Assembly (NCBI GenBank): GCA_013140875.1
Contig: JABFSB010000370.1
Coordinates: forward strand, 1-12,785
Direction: 5' to 3'
DNA: 12,785 nucleotides
Source: Acidobacteriota bacterium
Lineage (GTDB): Bacteria > Acidobacteriota > Blastocatellia > Pyrinomonadales > Pyrinomonadaceae
Part shown: in pieces, positions 1 to 7,044 of the stretch
Layout: each line of letters begins with the position of its first letter
Position numbering within the stretch: the stretch's first letter is position 1
Notes under the pieces: model-generated
Seen by the model: the letters and a program-made list of their open reading frames with translations, nothing else
What the model was told of the DNA's origin: nothing
Database searches by the model: none
Program-made: the position numbers and the translations under genes

Positions 1-182
1 CCGGAAATATGGCCGATCGCATAGGCCATCGTGAGCACGGTCAAACCGAACGCAAGTGAAACTCCGGCAAACCCGATGCCGGTTTTAGGAAAGCCGGCCG
101 CCAGAACGGCACTTCCACAACCACCTAAAACGAGCCAAAGTGTCCCGATGAATTCCGCCGACAACCTCTTTGTCAAAGGCAT
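1..182 (-). CDS. aqpZ: Aquaporin Z, N-terminal part (runs off the window edge)
   Basis: The first 60 codons of a minus-strand gene are present; the rest lies beyond position 1. The translation begins MPLTKRLSAEFIGTLWLVLG and continues with a GCGSAVLAAGFP segment and a TMAYAIGHISG segment. This is the first membrane helix of the MIP family and the stretch leading to the first NPA half-helix, very close to AqpZ proteins. The family forms tetrameric inner-membrane channels for passive water flux. The ATG at 182 is supported by a strong GGAGG Shine-Dalgarno eight bases upstream. A plausible promoter lies upstream, overlapping the tail of the terminator of the lipoprotein gene on the same strand. 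The NPA motifs and the selectivity-filter arginine are outside the window, so strict water specificity (versus glycerol) rests on N-terminal similarity only. Confidence 0.93.
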   Translation of the reverse strand, partial: MPLTKRLSAEFIGTLWLVLGGCGSAVLAAGFPKTGIGFAGVSLAFGLTVLTMAYAIGHIS

Positions 183-190
183 AACGTAAT

Positions 191-195
191 CCTCC
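191..195 (-). promoter_or_regulatory. Strong Shine-Dalgarno of aqpZ
   Basis: On the minus strand the bases read GGAGG within AGGGAGGATTACGTT, directly before the ATG at 182 with eight bases between. It fixes the aqpZ start. Several other genes in the window have no recognisable Shine-Dalgarno. Confidence 0.8.
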
Positions 196-223
196 CTCTA
201 TGTAAGTGTTATTACGGGTAGCG

Positions 224-252
224 ATTGTATTGCGAAAAGCCCGGAAACACAA
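224..252 (-). promoter_or_regulatory. Putative sigma-70-type promoter of aqpZ
   Basis: Minus strand: TTGTGT (-35, 247-252), a 17-base spacer and TACAAT (-10, 224-229), about 40 bases before the aqpZ ATG. The -10 hexamer is identical to the one before the tRNA-Ser gene in this window. The -35 matches TTGACA only in its first half and overlaps the terminator tail, so this is a motif-based suggestion. Confidence 0.4.
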
Positions 253-284
253 AGCCCCGCCCGCTTTGGCAACGGACGAGGCTT
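245..284 (-). terminator. Rho-independent-type terminator downstream of the DUF3829 gene
   Basis: The arms 273-284 and 252-263 form a 12-base stem. The two imperfect positions become G-U pairs in the minus-strand transcript, while in the plus direction they would be C-A mismatches. On the minus strand the stem is followed by TGTGTTT. It lies 25 bases beyond the lipoprotein stop codon and just before the aqpZ promoter, which is where a terminator separating the two genes should be. Confidence 0.6.
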
Positions 285-309
285 ATACAAGATTAAGGCG
301 TTGCGGAAC

Positions 310-1332
310 CTAGAACCTCGTAAAATGGCGGTCGCGAATCATATCGTTATAGGCTCCGATGACCTTGCCGGGCGAGCCTTCAATGGTTTCCTCAAAGCCC
401 ATTGCGATCTGGCGCTTTTCGAAGTCGGTGAACGGCTTTTTGTCGCGTATCCGACGCATCATTTCCTTTGACGCCTTTAAAAAAGAGTCGCACGAGTTCG
501 TGTACATGCTTGTCATGGGCTTTGCATTACTGGCCTTCATTTTATCGACCGTTGTACTGAAATCGTCGATCAGGGGGCTGAGATCATCGACCGTGATCTG
601 GTCGAATTCCTTAGCCTGGAGGAGATTTTTGATCTTTTTAGCCTTTATGCCGGTTTCCACAACGACCGCTTCGTATGTTTTTCCGTCGTCGCTGAGGCGA
701 GCAAGCTCTTTTTCGGCTACGTCGTCCTCAAGCTTATCGACCTGGGCTGCGAAGACCGTATTTACGTCCTTGAACTTTTTGAACGCGTCCATCAGTCCGG
801 CGTGGGCCGCCTTGCCTTTAGCGAAATTGTCGTCTTTGTAATCGTCCTGTTCGTAATACTGGTAGATGCCGCGGATTGCGGTTATCACTTCTTTCAGAGC
901 AACCACATAATTGTCGGCCGCTTCATCAAGTTCGGGCATCATCGGTTCAATGCCTTTGGCGGAAGCGACGGCTTTCTCGCAGTCGGAGCCGTCTCCGTTT
1001 ACATCGTAAAGCCCATAAACGATCGATTCCTTACCGGTCGGGCCTTGTTCGGCACTCTTAACCCATGAGAGGTAACGGTTATGACTATCGACAATTCGGT
1101 TCGAATAGCGGTTGTAGCAGTCAGTTATGTAATAGTTGGTCTTTTTGACGATATTGTTATCGTCATCGCTCGTATCGCCCACCGGAGTGCTGCCTGGATA
1201 ATCGCGGGTCGGCGGCGGCACAGGCGGATCTTCGCCGCGGCCTTTTTTGACAAGTTCGGAGATGCGGGCACAGCCCAGCGTGCTTCCCAGAATCAAGGCG
1301 ATCAGGATCAGCGTTGTATAGGTACGGCTCAT
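310..1332 (-). CDS. DUF3829 (YiiG-like) lipoprotein-type exported protein
   Basis: About 340 residues. The N-terminus (MSRTYTTLILIALILGSTLGC) is a basic, hydrophobic signal with Cys21 in an imperfect lipobox (TLGC). A proline- and aspartate-rich linker follows, and then from about residue 60 a helical domain with DCYNRYSN, YLSWVKS, GPTGKESIVYGLYD and YKDDNFAKGKAAHAGLMDAF. These segments match my knowledge of the DUF3829/YiiG family, which has no established biochemical function. It is probably anchored in an envelope membrane. An open frame extends upstream to 1422, but that would overlap the tRNA-Ser 3' end. ATG codons at 1332, 1335, 1347 and 1359 are all possible and none has a clear Shine-Dalgarno. 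I chose 1332 because it gives a normal-length signal. It lies 62 bases downstream of tRNA-Ser on the same strand. Confidence 0.85.
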   Translation of the reverse strand: MSRTYTTLILIALILGSTLGCARISELVKKGRGEDPPVPPPTRDYPGSTPVGDTSDDDNNIVKKTNYYITDCYNRYSNRIVDSHNRYLSWVKSAEQGPTGKESIVYGLYDVNGDGSDCEKAVASAKGIEPMMPELDEAADNYVVALKEVITAIRGIYQYYEQDDYKDDNFAKGKAAHAGLMDAFKKFKDVNTVFAAQVDKLEDDVAEKELARLSDDGKTYEAVVVETGIKAKKIKNLLQAKEFDQITVDDLSPLIDDFSTTVDKMKASNAKPMTSMYTNSCDSFLKASKEMMRRIRDKKPFTDFEKRQIAMGFEETIEGSPGKVIGAYNDMIRDRHFTRF

Positions 1333-1393
1333 CATTCTTTGCTGCATATCTTTGCGCATACGAACTGAGGACGAAGGTAATGAGGGGATTTTG

Positions 1394-1484
<91 letters not shown>

Positions 1485-1497
1485 GCGCGAACTTAAG

Positions 1498-1527
1498 ATT
1501 GTAATCGGTGAGCGATGAAAATATCAA
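1498..1527 (-). promoter_or_regulatory. Promoter of tRNA-Ser
   Basis: Minus strand: TTGATA (-35, 1522-1527), an 18-base spacer and TACAAT (-10, 1498-1503). Each hexamer matches five of six consensus bases. The -10 ends 13 bases before the mature tRNA 5' end, so transcription would start a few bases before it. Confidence 0.65.
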
Positions 1528-1551
1528 GTATGACAGCAGCGGCTAACATCG

Positions 1552-2031
1552 TCAGCGTCTTGCTTTGAAGAAAGTCTGCATCATCTCACGGCATTCGGAT
1601 GCAAGAATTCCAGCGGTAACATCTACGCGGTGATTGAGACGCGCATCGTCGCAAATGCGGAAAAGCGTCTCGACCGCGCCGAAGCGTTCATCGGCGGCAC
1701 CGTAAACAAGACGCGAGACCCGGGCATTCACAATTGCACCGGCACACATCACGCAAGGTTCGATGGTCGTATAGAGCGTTGTGCCGGTCAGGCGATAGTT
1801 GCCGACATTCTCGGCCGCGGCACGCAGGGCAATGATCTCGGCGTGGGCCGTCGGGTCGTTGTCCGTGATCGTTCGGTTGTAACCGGTGGCTATCACCTCG
1901 CCGGTTTCGTTGATCAGGCAGGCGCCGATCGGTACTTCGTCCACGTCACGAGCGGTGATCGCCGCCGCGATGGCTATACGCATCAATTCTTCGTCGCGGG
2001 GGTTAAATAGTGTTTCGGATCGGTCTTGCAC
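1552..2031 (-). CDS. tadA: tRNA-specific adenosine deaminase TadA
   Basis: Converts adenosine to inosine at the wobble position (A34) of tRNA-Arg(ACG), allowing it to read CGU, CGC and CGA. With a GTG start at 2031 the protein has 159 residues, a normal TadA length. The zinc/catalytic motifs are complete: HAE at 63-65 (Glu65 the proton shuttle) and PCVMC at 92-96 (Cys93 and Cys96 as zinc ligands). The substrate-binding stretch VPIGACLI (33-40) and TGYNRT (49-54) are also present. The frame is open to a TTG at 2112, but the extra 27 residues look unlike the family. An ATG at 1983 would remove the conserved N-terminal helix. No clear Shine-Dalgarno marks any of the three starts. The gene is divergent from the DUF2270 gene. 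Confidence 0.93.
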   Translation of the reverse strand: MQDRSETLFNPRDEELMRIAIAAAITARDVDEVPIGACLINETGEVIATGYNRTITDNDPTAHAEIIALRAAAENVGNYRLTGTTLYTTIEPCVMCAGAIVNARVSRLVYGAADERFGAVETLFRICDDARLNHRVDVTAGILASECREMMQTFFKARR

Positions 2032-2205
2032 TTTGAAAAAGATTTTACTCTCACTGCCCGTGATCGAAGAAATCGAGCGAGGAAGCCGTGAAAATAACGC
2101 CCTAAGGCCCAAATTTCTTGCATCTATAGACCGAAGGTGATAATTTTTTTAGTTAGCGAAGGTTCGCGCCGCCTACGCAATCCTTTCCCAGATCATGCTG
2201 TTTTA

Positions 2206-2226
2206 GAGACGAGAATGAATCGTCTC
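2206..2226 (+). other. Short perfect hairpin just before the DUF2270 start codon
   Basis: GAGACGA (2206-2212) and TCGTCTC (2220-2226) form a perfect 7-bp stem with a 7-base loop. It ends 8 bases before the ATG at 2235 and occupies the place where a Shine-Dalgarno would sit. It could influence translation initiation, but a stem this short can also arise by chance. Confidence 0.35.
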
Positions 2227-2234
2227 AACTTCTG

Positions 2235-3140
2235 ATGTCCGACGACGAACTGCACATAACCAAGGTCCCGGAATCTTTTCGAGCGTTTGCGGAAGAAATT
2301 CACAAGCGAAACGAGAAACCGAAAGCATCTCCGCAAACGATCGCGAAGAAGTTGTCGCCGTCTGAATTCAACACGGCGATGGTCCATTTTTATCGCGGCG
2401 AGATCCAACGCTCGAACATCTGGCGAAATCGCCTTGACGCCACGACGAACTGGGCCGTGATCACCGCCGGAGCAACGCTGTCATTCGTCTTTAGCTCGCC
2501 GGACAATCCGCATTTTGCCATTCCGATAAATTCGATACTCGTGTCCATCTTCCTGTTCATGGAGGCACGGCGTTATCGTTATTATGAGGTTTGGGCGAAC
2601 CGTGTGCGCATCCTGGAAACGGGATATTTTGCCCCGATGCTTTCGCACCGGACGATCCCGCCGGATCAGGAATGGGCCGAGCATATATCGGCCGATCTTT
2701 TGTCACCACACTTTACGATCAGCGAATGGGAAGCCGTCGGTCGCAGGCTGCGGGCAAATTACCTTTGGATATTTGTGCTTCTGGCCCTGTCGTGGTCTTT
2801 GAAGATCTACATCCATCCGTCGCCGATTCCGACGACAACCCCGCAAGACCGCGAAAGGTTCTGGGAGCTTTTGTTCGCTCGTGCGCAGGTGGGCCTTGCC
2901 CCCGGCTGGTTCGTCGTTTTGGCCGGAGCGATCTTTAACGCGCTCATCTTCTTTGTGGCCTTTGGTACATTGAAGCTTAAGGATTCATCCAGCGAAGTGC
3001 TGCCGCTCGAAAGCTTCGAGTGGCACCCGCTGAAACAGGTTTCCGAGTGGGCCGAAACCAATCTTAAACGACGTCCGGTCGTCCGCCGCTCAAAGAAAGC
3101 CCGCCAGCGAATGCGCGAAATTCACAAGACCGAGGCGTAA
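2235..3140 (+). CDS. DUF2270 integral membrane protein
   Basis: A 301-residue membrane protein. A charged cytosolic-type N-terminus leads into the family hallmark FNTAMVHFYRGEIQRSNIWR (45-64) and LDATTNWAVI (67-76). Two closely spaced hydrophobic segments follow (about 72-88 and 94-110), ending in EARRYRYYEVWANRVRILE (110-128). A second pair lies at about 175-193 and 223-246, and the tail is strongly basic (RRPVVRRSKKARQR). These match the DUF2270 family as I know it; no biochemical role is established. The ATG at 2235 has no visible Shine-Dalgarno but is preceded by a small hairpin. The gene is divergent from tadA and is separated from the next gene by 77 bases with its own likely promoter, so it is probably monocistronic. 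Confidence 0.85.
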   Translation: MSDDELHITKVPESFRAFAEEIHKRNEKPKASPQTIAKKLSPSEFNTAMVHFYRGEIQRSNIWRNRLDATTNWAVITAGATLSFVFSSPDNPHFAIPINSILVSIFLFMEARRYRYYEVWANRVRILETGYFAPMLSHRTIPPDQEWAEHISADLLSPHFTISEWEAVGRRLRANYLWIFVLLALSWSLKIYIHPSPIPTTTPQDRERFWELLFARAQVGLAPGWFVVLAGAIFNALIFFVAFGTLKLKDSSSEVLPLESFEWHPLKQVSEWAETNLKRRPVVRRSKKARQRMREIHKTEA

Positions 3141-3161
3141 CTTTCATTATTCATCGCAAAC

Positions 3162-3170
3162 TGCTATTTT
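3162..3170 (+). promoter_or_regulatory. Possible extended -10 promoter before the zinc-ribbon gene
   Basis: TGCTATTTT fits the extended -10 pattern TGnTAnnnT. It lies 47 bases before the ATG at 3218, in the only spacer ahead of the 3218-6161 run. No good -35 is visible at 16-18 bases, so this is tentative. Confidence 0.3.
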
Positions 3171-3217
3171 CCCTTTGTAAACATCTAAATTTTACTTAGG
3201 AGCAAGGATAGCAAATT

Positions 3218-3508
3218 ATGCCGATTGAACTGGATGACCGCGGACGGGCGCTCGAAAACGAATATTTTCACCGTAAAGAGAAAGAACTTCTCGAAAAAAT
3301 GAAGGCGAAGATCGGCGGCGAAGAAGCCAAGGACCTTCAAAAGCAGTGCCCGAAATGCGACGGCACACTTTACGAAACCGATTACGAGAACATCACGATA
3401 GACGTTTGTGATAAATGCACCGGCGTGTGGCTGGACGCAGGCGAGCTTGCGCAGATCGCTGCCAAAGATGAAGAAAAAGGCGGCTGGTTCGGCGGGCTTT
3501 TTAAGTAG
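3218..3508 (+). CDS. Small TFIIB-type zinc-ribbon protein
   Basis: A 96-residue soluble protein. The N-terminal 40 residues are highly charged and probably helical. A zinc ribbon follows, with CPKC at 44-47 and CDKC at 64-67, then GVWLDAGELAQI. This two-CxxC plus GVWLDxGEL layout is the zf-TFIIB (PF13453) family, found in many small bacterial proteins of unknown function. The four cysteines should bind one zinc; nucleic-acid binding is possible but not shown. The tail is glycine-rich (GGWFGGLFK). An AAGGA Shine-Dalgarno (3204-3208) supports the ATG. The gene leads a tight same-strand run: the exported esterase gene starts 18 bases after its stop. Confidence 0.85.
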   Translation: MPIELDDRGRALENEYFHRKEKELLEKMKAKIGGEEAKDLQKQCPKCDGTLYETDYENITIDVCDKCTGVWLDAGELAQIAAKDEEKGGWFGGLFK

Positions 3509-3514
3509 TTTTTC

Positions 3515-3519
3515 GGAGG
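3515..3519 (+). promoter_or_regulatory. Shine-Dalgarno of the esterase gene
   Basis: GGAGG, seven bases before the ATG at 3527, inside the 18-base gap after the zinc-ribbon gene. It fixes the esterase start and suggests efficient translation from a shared transcript. Confidence 0.75.
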
Positions 3520-3526
3520 TTGATAA

Positions 3527-4387
3527 ATGCTCAAAAAATGTTCGCTAACATTGCTGCTCGTTGTCGCAGCCGCTCTTTCAGTTGCGGGGCAGGGCACCCA
3601 GACTGCTCCGGCACCGTTTGAGGGTAAGCTGAAGAGTACGCTGATGGCCCGCGAGATGCCGTATCGTGTGATTTTGCCGGCGGATTATTCGACAAAGCCG
3701 GAAGCTCGCTTTCCGGTCGTTTACCTTCTTCACGGATTGTCCGGGCATTTCGACAATTGGACCGACCGGACGAAGCTGAAAGAGTATGCCCGGGCTTACG
3801 AGTTGATCATAGTGACGCCCGAGGGCGGCGACGGCTGGTACACGGACAGCGTTTCTTCGCCGACCGAGAAATACGAAAGCTATATAGTCCAGGAATTGAT
3901 CCCCGAGGTCGAGAAAAAATTTCGCACGCTGACGACGCGTGATAAACGAGCGATCGCCGGTCTTTCCATGGGCGGTTACGGGTCATTGAAGTTCGGGTTG
4001 AAATACCCGGACAAATTCGTGCTTGCCGGGTCGTTCAGTGGTGCTCTGGGAGCCGCGTCGTTCTCGGAGAAGACTGCGGGGGCTATAGGCAAATCGATCG
4101 ATCTGATCTATGGACCGCTCGACGGCGAAACGCGAAAGGCGAATGACATTTTCCGCATTGTGAAAGGCCTGTCACCGGAAAAGATCAAAGCTCTTCCGTT
4201 CTTATACATTGACTGCGGCACTGAAGATTTCCTGTTCCAAAACAATCGAGAATACGTTCAACTGCTTGTTGAAATGAAGATCCCGCATGAATACCGCGAA
4301 CTGCCCGGCGTTCACGACTGGAAATATTGGGACAAGCAAGTTCAGGAGTTTTTGCGGGTAGCGGACCGGACCTTTGGGTCGAAGTAA
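3527..4387 (+). CDS. Exported esterase D-type alpha/beta hydrolase
   Basis: A 286-residue serine hydrolase of the PF00756 (putative esterase) family, which includes S-formylglutathione hydrolases, tributyrin esterases, mycolyltransferases and feruloyl esterases. The signal peptide MLKKCSLTLLLVVAAALSVAG predicts export to the periplasm or beyond. VVYLLHGLSG (64-73) is the oxyanion-hole strand. The nucleophile is Ser147 in GLSMGGYGS, Asp234 (in CGTEDFLF) is the likely triad acid, and His263 in GVHDWKYWD completes the triad. The substrate cannot be read from sequence; a small acyl ester or a decorated polysaccharide ester is plausible. The gene sits 18 bases after the zinc-ribbon gene and 9 bases before the small exported protein gene, so these are very likely co-transcribed. 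Confidence 0.9.
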   Translation: MLKKCSLTLLLVVAAALSVAGQGTQTAPAPFEGKLKSTLMAREMPYRVILPADYSTKPEARFPVVYLLHGLSGHFDNWTDRTKLKEYARAYELIIVTPEGGDGWYTDSVSSPTEKYESYIVQELIPEVEKKFRTLTTRDKRAIAGLSMGGYGSLKFGLKYPDKFVLAGSFSGALGAASFSEKTAGAIGKSIDLIYGPLDGETRKANDIFRIVKGLSPEKIKALPFLYIDCGTEDFLFQNNREYVQLLVEMKIPHEYRELPGVHDWKYWDKQVQEFLRVADRTFGSK

Positions 4388-4396
4388 ATATATTTG

Positions 4397-4855
4397 ATGA
4401 GAAAAAATATGAAAAACGTCCTCGCCGTCGTATTTGTGTTCGCGATCTCGATCGGTGCGTTTGCTCAAGAACGAACCGGTGTCAACGACGCTGCTGCGGG
4501 GAAAAAACTGTTGGGGCGGCACAAGCTGTCTCTGCAATGGATTAGCTGGGACTATTTCGGACTTGCGACCGTGACGAACAGCCGAGGCGTTTACCGCATC
4601 AAAGGCGAGCAGAAAGGCCGTGGAAATACCGATTTTGTAAAGGTCGATGGAACGATCAAATCGATTGATGCCAAGGAATTTGTTTTCGAAGGAACGATCG
4701 TCAGCCAGATCAGCCATATCAATGGAGGTCAGCCGTGTACGCGCGACGGCGAGTTCACATTTAAGATCACCGGAACAAGAAAATACTGGCGGCTGATGCA
4801 GATGGATAATCCTTGCGATCCGGTAGCGGACTACGTGGATATTTATTTTCGATAG
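4397..4855 (+). CDS. Small exported protein of unknown function
   Basis: I do not recognise a named family. The product has 152 residues with a clear signal peptide (MRKNMKNVLAVVFVFAISIGAFA, cleavage after Ala23). The mature part is about 129 residues and looks beta-rich, with conserved-looking blocks SLQWISWDYFG (45-55), VDGTIKSIDAKEFVFEGTI (83-101), SHINGGQPCTRDGEFTFKI (106-124) and KYWRLMQMDNPC (129-140). Cys114 and Cys140 could form a disulfide in the periplasm. The pattern resembles a small lipocalin-like or beta-sandwich binding fold, which is only a guess. An in-frame TTG at 4394 directly precedes the ATG at 4397, and another ATG at 4409 would also leave a good signal. It lies between an exported esterase and an exported peptidase, which suggests a shared extracytoplasmic role. 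Confidence 0.85.
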   Translation: MRKNMKNVLAVVFVFAISIGAFAQERTGVNDAAAGKKLLGRHKLSLQWISWDYFGLATVTNSRGVYRIKGEQKGRGNTDFVKVDGTIKSIDAKEFVFEGTIVSQISHINGGQPCTRDGEFTFKITGTRKYWRLMQMDNPCDPVADYVDIYFR

Positions 4856-4883
4856 ACGGTTGCGATCTGAACGCTAAGCACTT

Positions 4884-6161
4884 ATGAAATTTATCGCTGT
4901 CATTTTGGTTCACATATGTCTTGCGGGGGCCAGCCTTTGTCAATCGCTGGGGCCGGCACCCGGACCTTCAGCTCTACGCGTCAGCGAGATCCAGTCCGCG
5001 TTGAAGCAGCAAGGCCTGGACGGCTGGCTTTTTTACGATTTTCGCGGCAGTGACATTCTGATCCCGCGTATTCTCAACTCGTCGCGAATGAGCGGTTCGC
5101 GGCGTTGGTATTACTACGTTCCGGCAAACGGCGCACCGGTGAAGGTAGTTCATGCGATCGAACCCGGACAACTTGATTCGCTGCCCGGAAAGAAGCTGAT
5201 CTATCGTGAGTGGCAGTTGATCCAGTCCAACCTGAAAACGGCGATCTTTTCTTCGACGACCTCGAAAAAGCCTCGGATCGCGATGCAGTATTCGCCTAAC
5301 AATGACATTCCGTATATTGCCCGGGTCGATGCCGGAACTGTCGAGATGGTGCGGTCACTTGGTGTGACGGTCGAGACGAGTGCGGATCTGGTCCAGCAGT
5401 TCGAGGCCGTATGGACGCCCGAACAGCTTGCTATGCACACCGAAGCGGCGACGAAAATGCAGAAAGTTATCATCGAAACGTTCGCCGAGATAAAGCGCCG
5501 CATCAATGAAAATGTTCCGACGACCGAGAACGACGTTCAGGCCTTTATGATGAAGCGTTACGGCGAAGAAGGGATGAACCAGTCGCCGATGATCGTTGCC
5601 GTCAATGCCAATGCCGCGTCGCCGCACTATTTTCCGGGACAAGGTCAGGGAGCGCCCATAAAAAGAGGTGATCTGGTGCTGATCGATACTGTGACCAAGG
5701 TCAAAAAAGAACGTGCACCGGCTGCCGATTTAACTTGGGTCGGTTATGTTGGCGAGACGGTGCCGGAAGAGTACGTGAAGATTTGGAACATCGTTTTTGA
5801 AGCTCAGCAGTCGGCGTTGAGGGCGGTTCGCGACGCGTTCAAAGGCGGCAAGCCGATCACGGGTGCACAGGTCGATGACGTTTCTCGCGGCGTTATCCGC
5901 AAGGCCGGATATGCCGACCAATTCCTGCACCGCACCGGACATTCCATCGGCGAAGAAGGCCACGGGAATGGCGCGAATATCGATAATCTGGAGACACGCG
6001 ATTCGCGGCGACTCATTCCGGGAACGGCGTTCTCGATCGAGCCGGGAATTTATCTTGAAGGTAAATTCGGCATCAGATCGGAGATAGATGTTTACATTGA
6101 CGGTACAAACGCGATCATCACGGCTCCTCATCAGATCGAGGTAATCGCGATAATGAAGTAG
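4884..6161 (+). CDS. Exported M24 metallopeptidase (Xaa-Pro aminopeptidase-like)
   Basis: 425 residues with an N-terminal signal (MKFIAVILVHICLAGASLCQ), an N-terminal creatinase-like domain (about 30-175) and a C-terminal pita-bread catalytic domain. All five dinuclear-metal ligands are identifiable: Asp268 (LIDTV), Asp282 (ADLTW), His353 (TGHSIG), Glu386 (SIEPGIY) and Glu400 (RSEIDVYI). The two aspartates are 14 residues apart instead of the 11 typical of methionine aminopeptidase and PepP; to my knowledge this longer spacing marks a separate M24 subgroup rather than damage. The family removes N-terminal residues, often before proline. Export suggests peptide turnover in the periplasm. The gene starts 28 bases after the small exported protein gene. 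A long inverted repeat begins 5 bases after its stop and may bound the transcript. Confidence 0.9.
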   Translation: MKFIAVILVHICLAGASLCQSLGPAPGPSALRVSEIQSALKQQGLDGWLFYDFRGSDILIPRILNSSRMSGSRRWYYYVPANGAPVKVVHAIEPGQLDSLPGKKLIYREWQLIQSNLKTAIFSSTTSKKPRIAMQYSPNNDIPYIARVDAGTVEMVRSLGVTVETSADLVQQFEAVWTPEQLAMHTEAATKMQKVIIETFAEIKRRINENVPTTENDVQAFMMKRYGEEGMNQSPMIVAVNANAASPHYFPGQGQGAPIKRGDLVLIDTVTKVKKERAPAADLTWVGYVGETVPEEYVKIWNIVFEAQQSALRAVRDAFKGGKPITGAQVDDVSRGVIRKAGYADQFLHRTGHSIGEEGHGNGANIDNLETRDSRRLIPGTAFSIEPGIYLEGKFGIRSEIDVYIDGTNAIITAPHQIEVIAIMK

Positions 6162-6165
6162 TTTT

Positions 6166-6233
6166 TTACCACAGAGGCACAGAGACACGGAGAATTTTTA
6201 GCCAAACTCTGTGTCGCTGTGCCTCTGTGGTAA
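6166..6233. repeat. Long imperfect palindrome (27-bp arms) between the M24 peptidase gene and suhB
   Basis: Arms 6166-6192 and 6207-6233 are complementary over 27 bases except for one A/G mismatch (6183/6216) and one G/T pair (6189/6210), with a 14-base AT-rich loop. The outer sequence reads TTACCACAGAGGCACAG. I recall closely related ACCACAGAGGCACAGAG-type repeats scattered in many environmental bacterial genomes; that memory needs checking. It starts right after the peptidase stop and ends 9 bases before the suhB ATG. There is no T-run after the stem on the plus strand, so it is not a classical terminator. Confidence 0.85.
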
Positions 6234-6242
6234 GTTAACCGT

Positions 6243-7007
6243 ATGCTCAATTTTGCTATTCAGACCGCTCGGGATGCGGGCGGTCTTTTGCTTGAAAAAT
6301 TCGGCCGGATAACGTCGGTCACGAAAAAAGGCGACATCAATCTGGTGACGGAAGCCGACTTGGCGTCGGAAGCATTGATCATCGACCGAATCAAAAGCTA
6401 TCACCCGCGTCATTCCATCCTGGCGGAAGAATCGGGCGAGGCGGTGGTGATCGGCGGCGAGAATACCTGGAAATGGATCATCGATCCGCTCGACGGCACG
6501 ACCAATTATGCACACGGCTATCCGTGCTTTTGCGTAACGATCGCATTGGAGCACGACGGCGAGATAGTTATCGGTGTGACCTATGATCCGACTCGTAACG
6601 AACTTTTTGCCGCCGAAAAAGGCCAGGGTGCGAGTTTGAACGGCAAGCCGATAAGCGTTTCGTCGGAAACAAAACTATCCGAGTCGCTGATCGTTACTGG
6701 TTTCCCGTATAACTTCAAGGACGTTCCGCATTTCGAGCGAAGCCTGAAAGAATTCTTGCTCAGATCGCGCGGGGTCAGACGAGACGGTTCAGCGGCGATC
6801 GATATGGCTTACGTCGCGTGCGGGCGGTTTGACGGGTTTTGGGAAGAGGGCCTGAACCCGTGGGATGTTGCTGCCGGCAAGCTGATGATCGAAGAAGCCG
6901 GAGGCATCGTAAGTTATTATGACGGCACGCCATTTAGCATCTATTCTCCGCCGATATGCGCAAGCAATGGGTCGATACATGGCGAGATGCTCGAAGTGCT
7001 GAACTAG
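6243..7007 (+). CDS. suhB: Inositol-1-monophosphatase family protein (SuhB type)
   Basis: 254 residues, normal for the family. The Mg-dependent phosphatase motifs are intact: the acidic AEES segment (61-64), motif A WIIDPLDGTTNY (78-89) with Asp81 and Asp84, and motif B WDVAAGKLMIEEAGG (207-221) with Asp208. The N-terminus MLNFAIQTARDAGGLLLEKFG aligns with the usual family start, so the ATG at 6243 is secure although no Shine-Dalgarno is visible and the leader is mostly the right arm of the inverted repeat. Members hydrolyse myo-inositol-1-phosphate and related sugar phosphates or nucleotides; SuhB of E. coli also takes part in rRNA antitermination. Which of these applies here is unknown. Cytosolic. 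Confidence 0.92.
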   Translation: MLNFAIQTARDAGGLLLEKFGRITSVTKKGDINLVTEADLASEALIIDRIKSYHPRHSILAEESGEAVVIGGENTWKWIIDPLDGTTNYAHGYPCFCVTIALEHDGEIVIGVTYDPTRNELFAAEKGQGASLNGKPISVSSETKLSESLIVTGFPYNFKDVPHFERSLKEFLLRSRGVRRDGSAAIDMAYVACGRFDGFWEEGLNPWDVAAGKLMIEEAGGIVSYYDGTPFSIYSPPICASNGSIHGEMLEVLN

Positions 7008-7044
7008 GAGCGGCCCATCGGCTACTCGTATCGACGAAGTGTTT

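Noticed and set aside
359..841. 160-codon plus-strand frame opposite the DUF3829 gene
   Set aside because: Antisense to a recognisable conserved protein, with no family match or ribosome-binding site; a shadow frame.
2032..2112. N-terminal extension of TadA from a TTG at 2112
   Set aside because: The added 27 residues do not resemble TadA and would make the protein unusually long; the GTG at 2031 gives a normal N-terminus.
6166..6233. The palindrome as a MITE or insertion-sequence remnant
   Set aside because: No flanking target-site duplication could be identified and no transposase fragment is present; kept as a repeat without assigning a mobile element.
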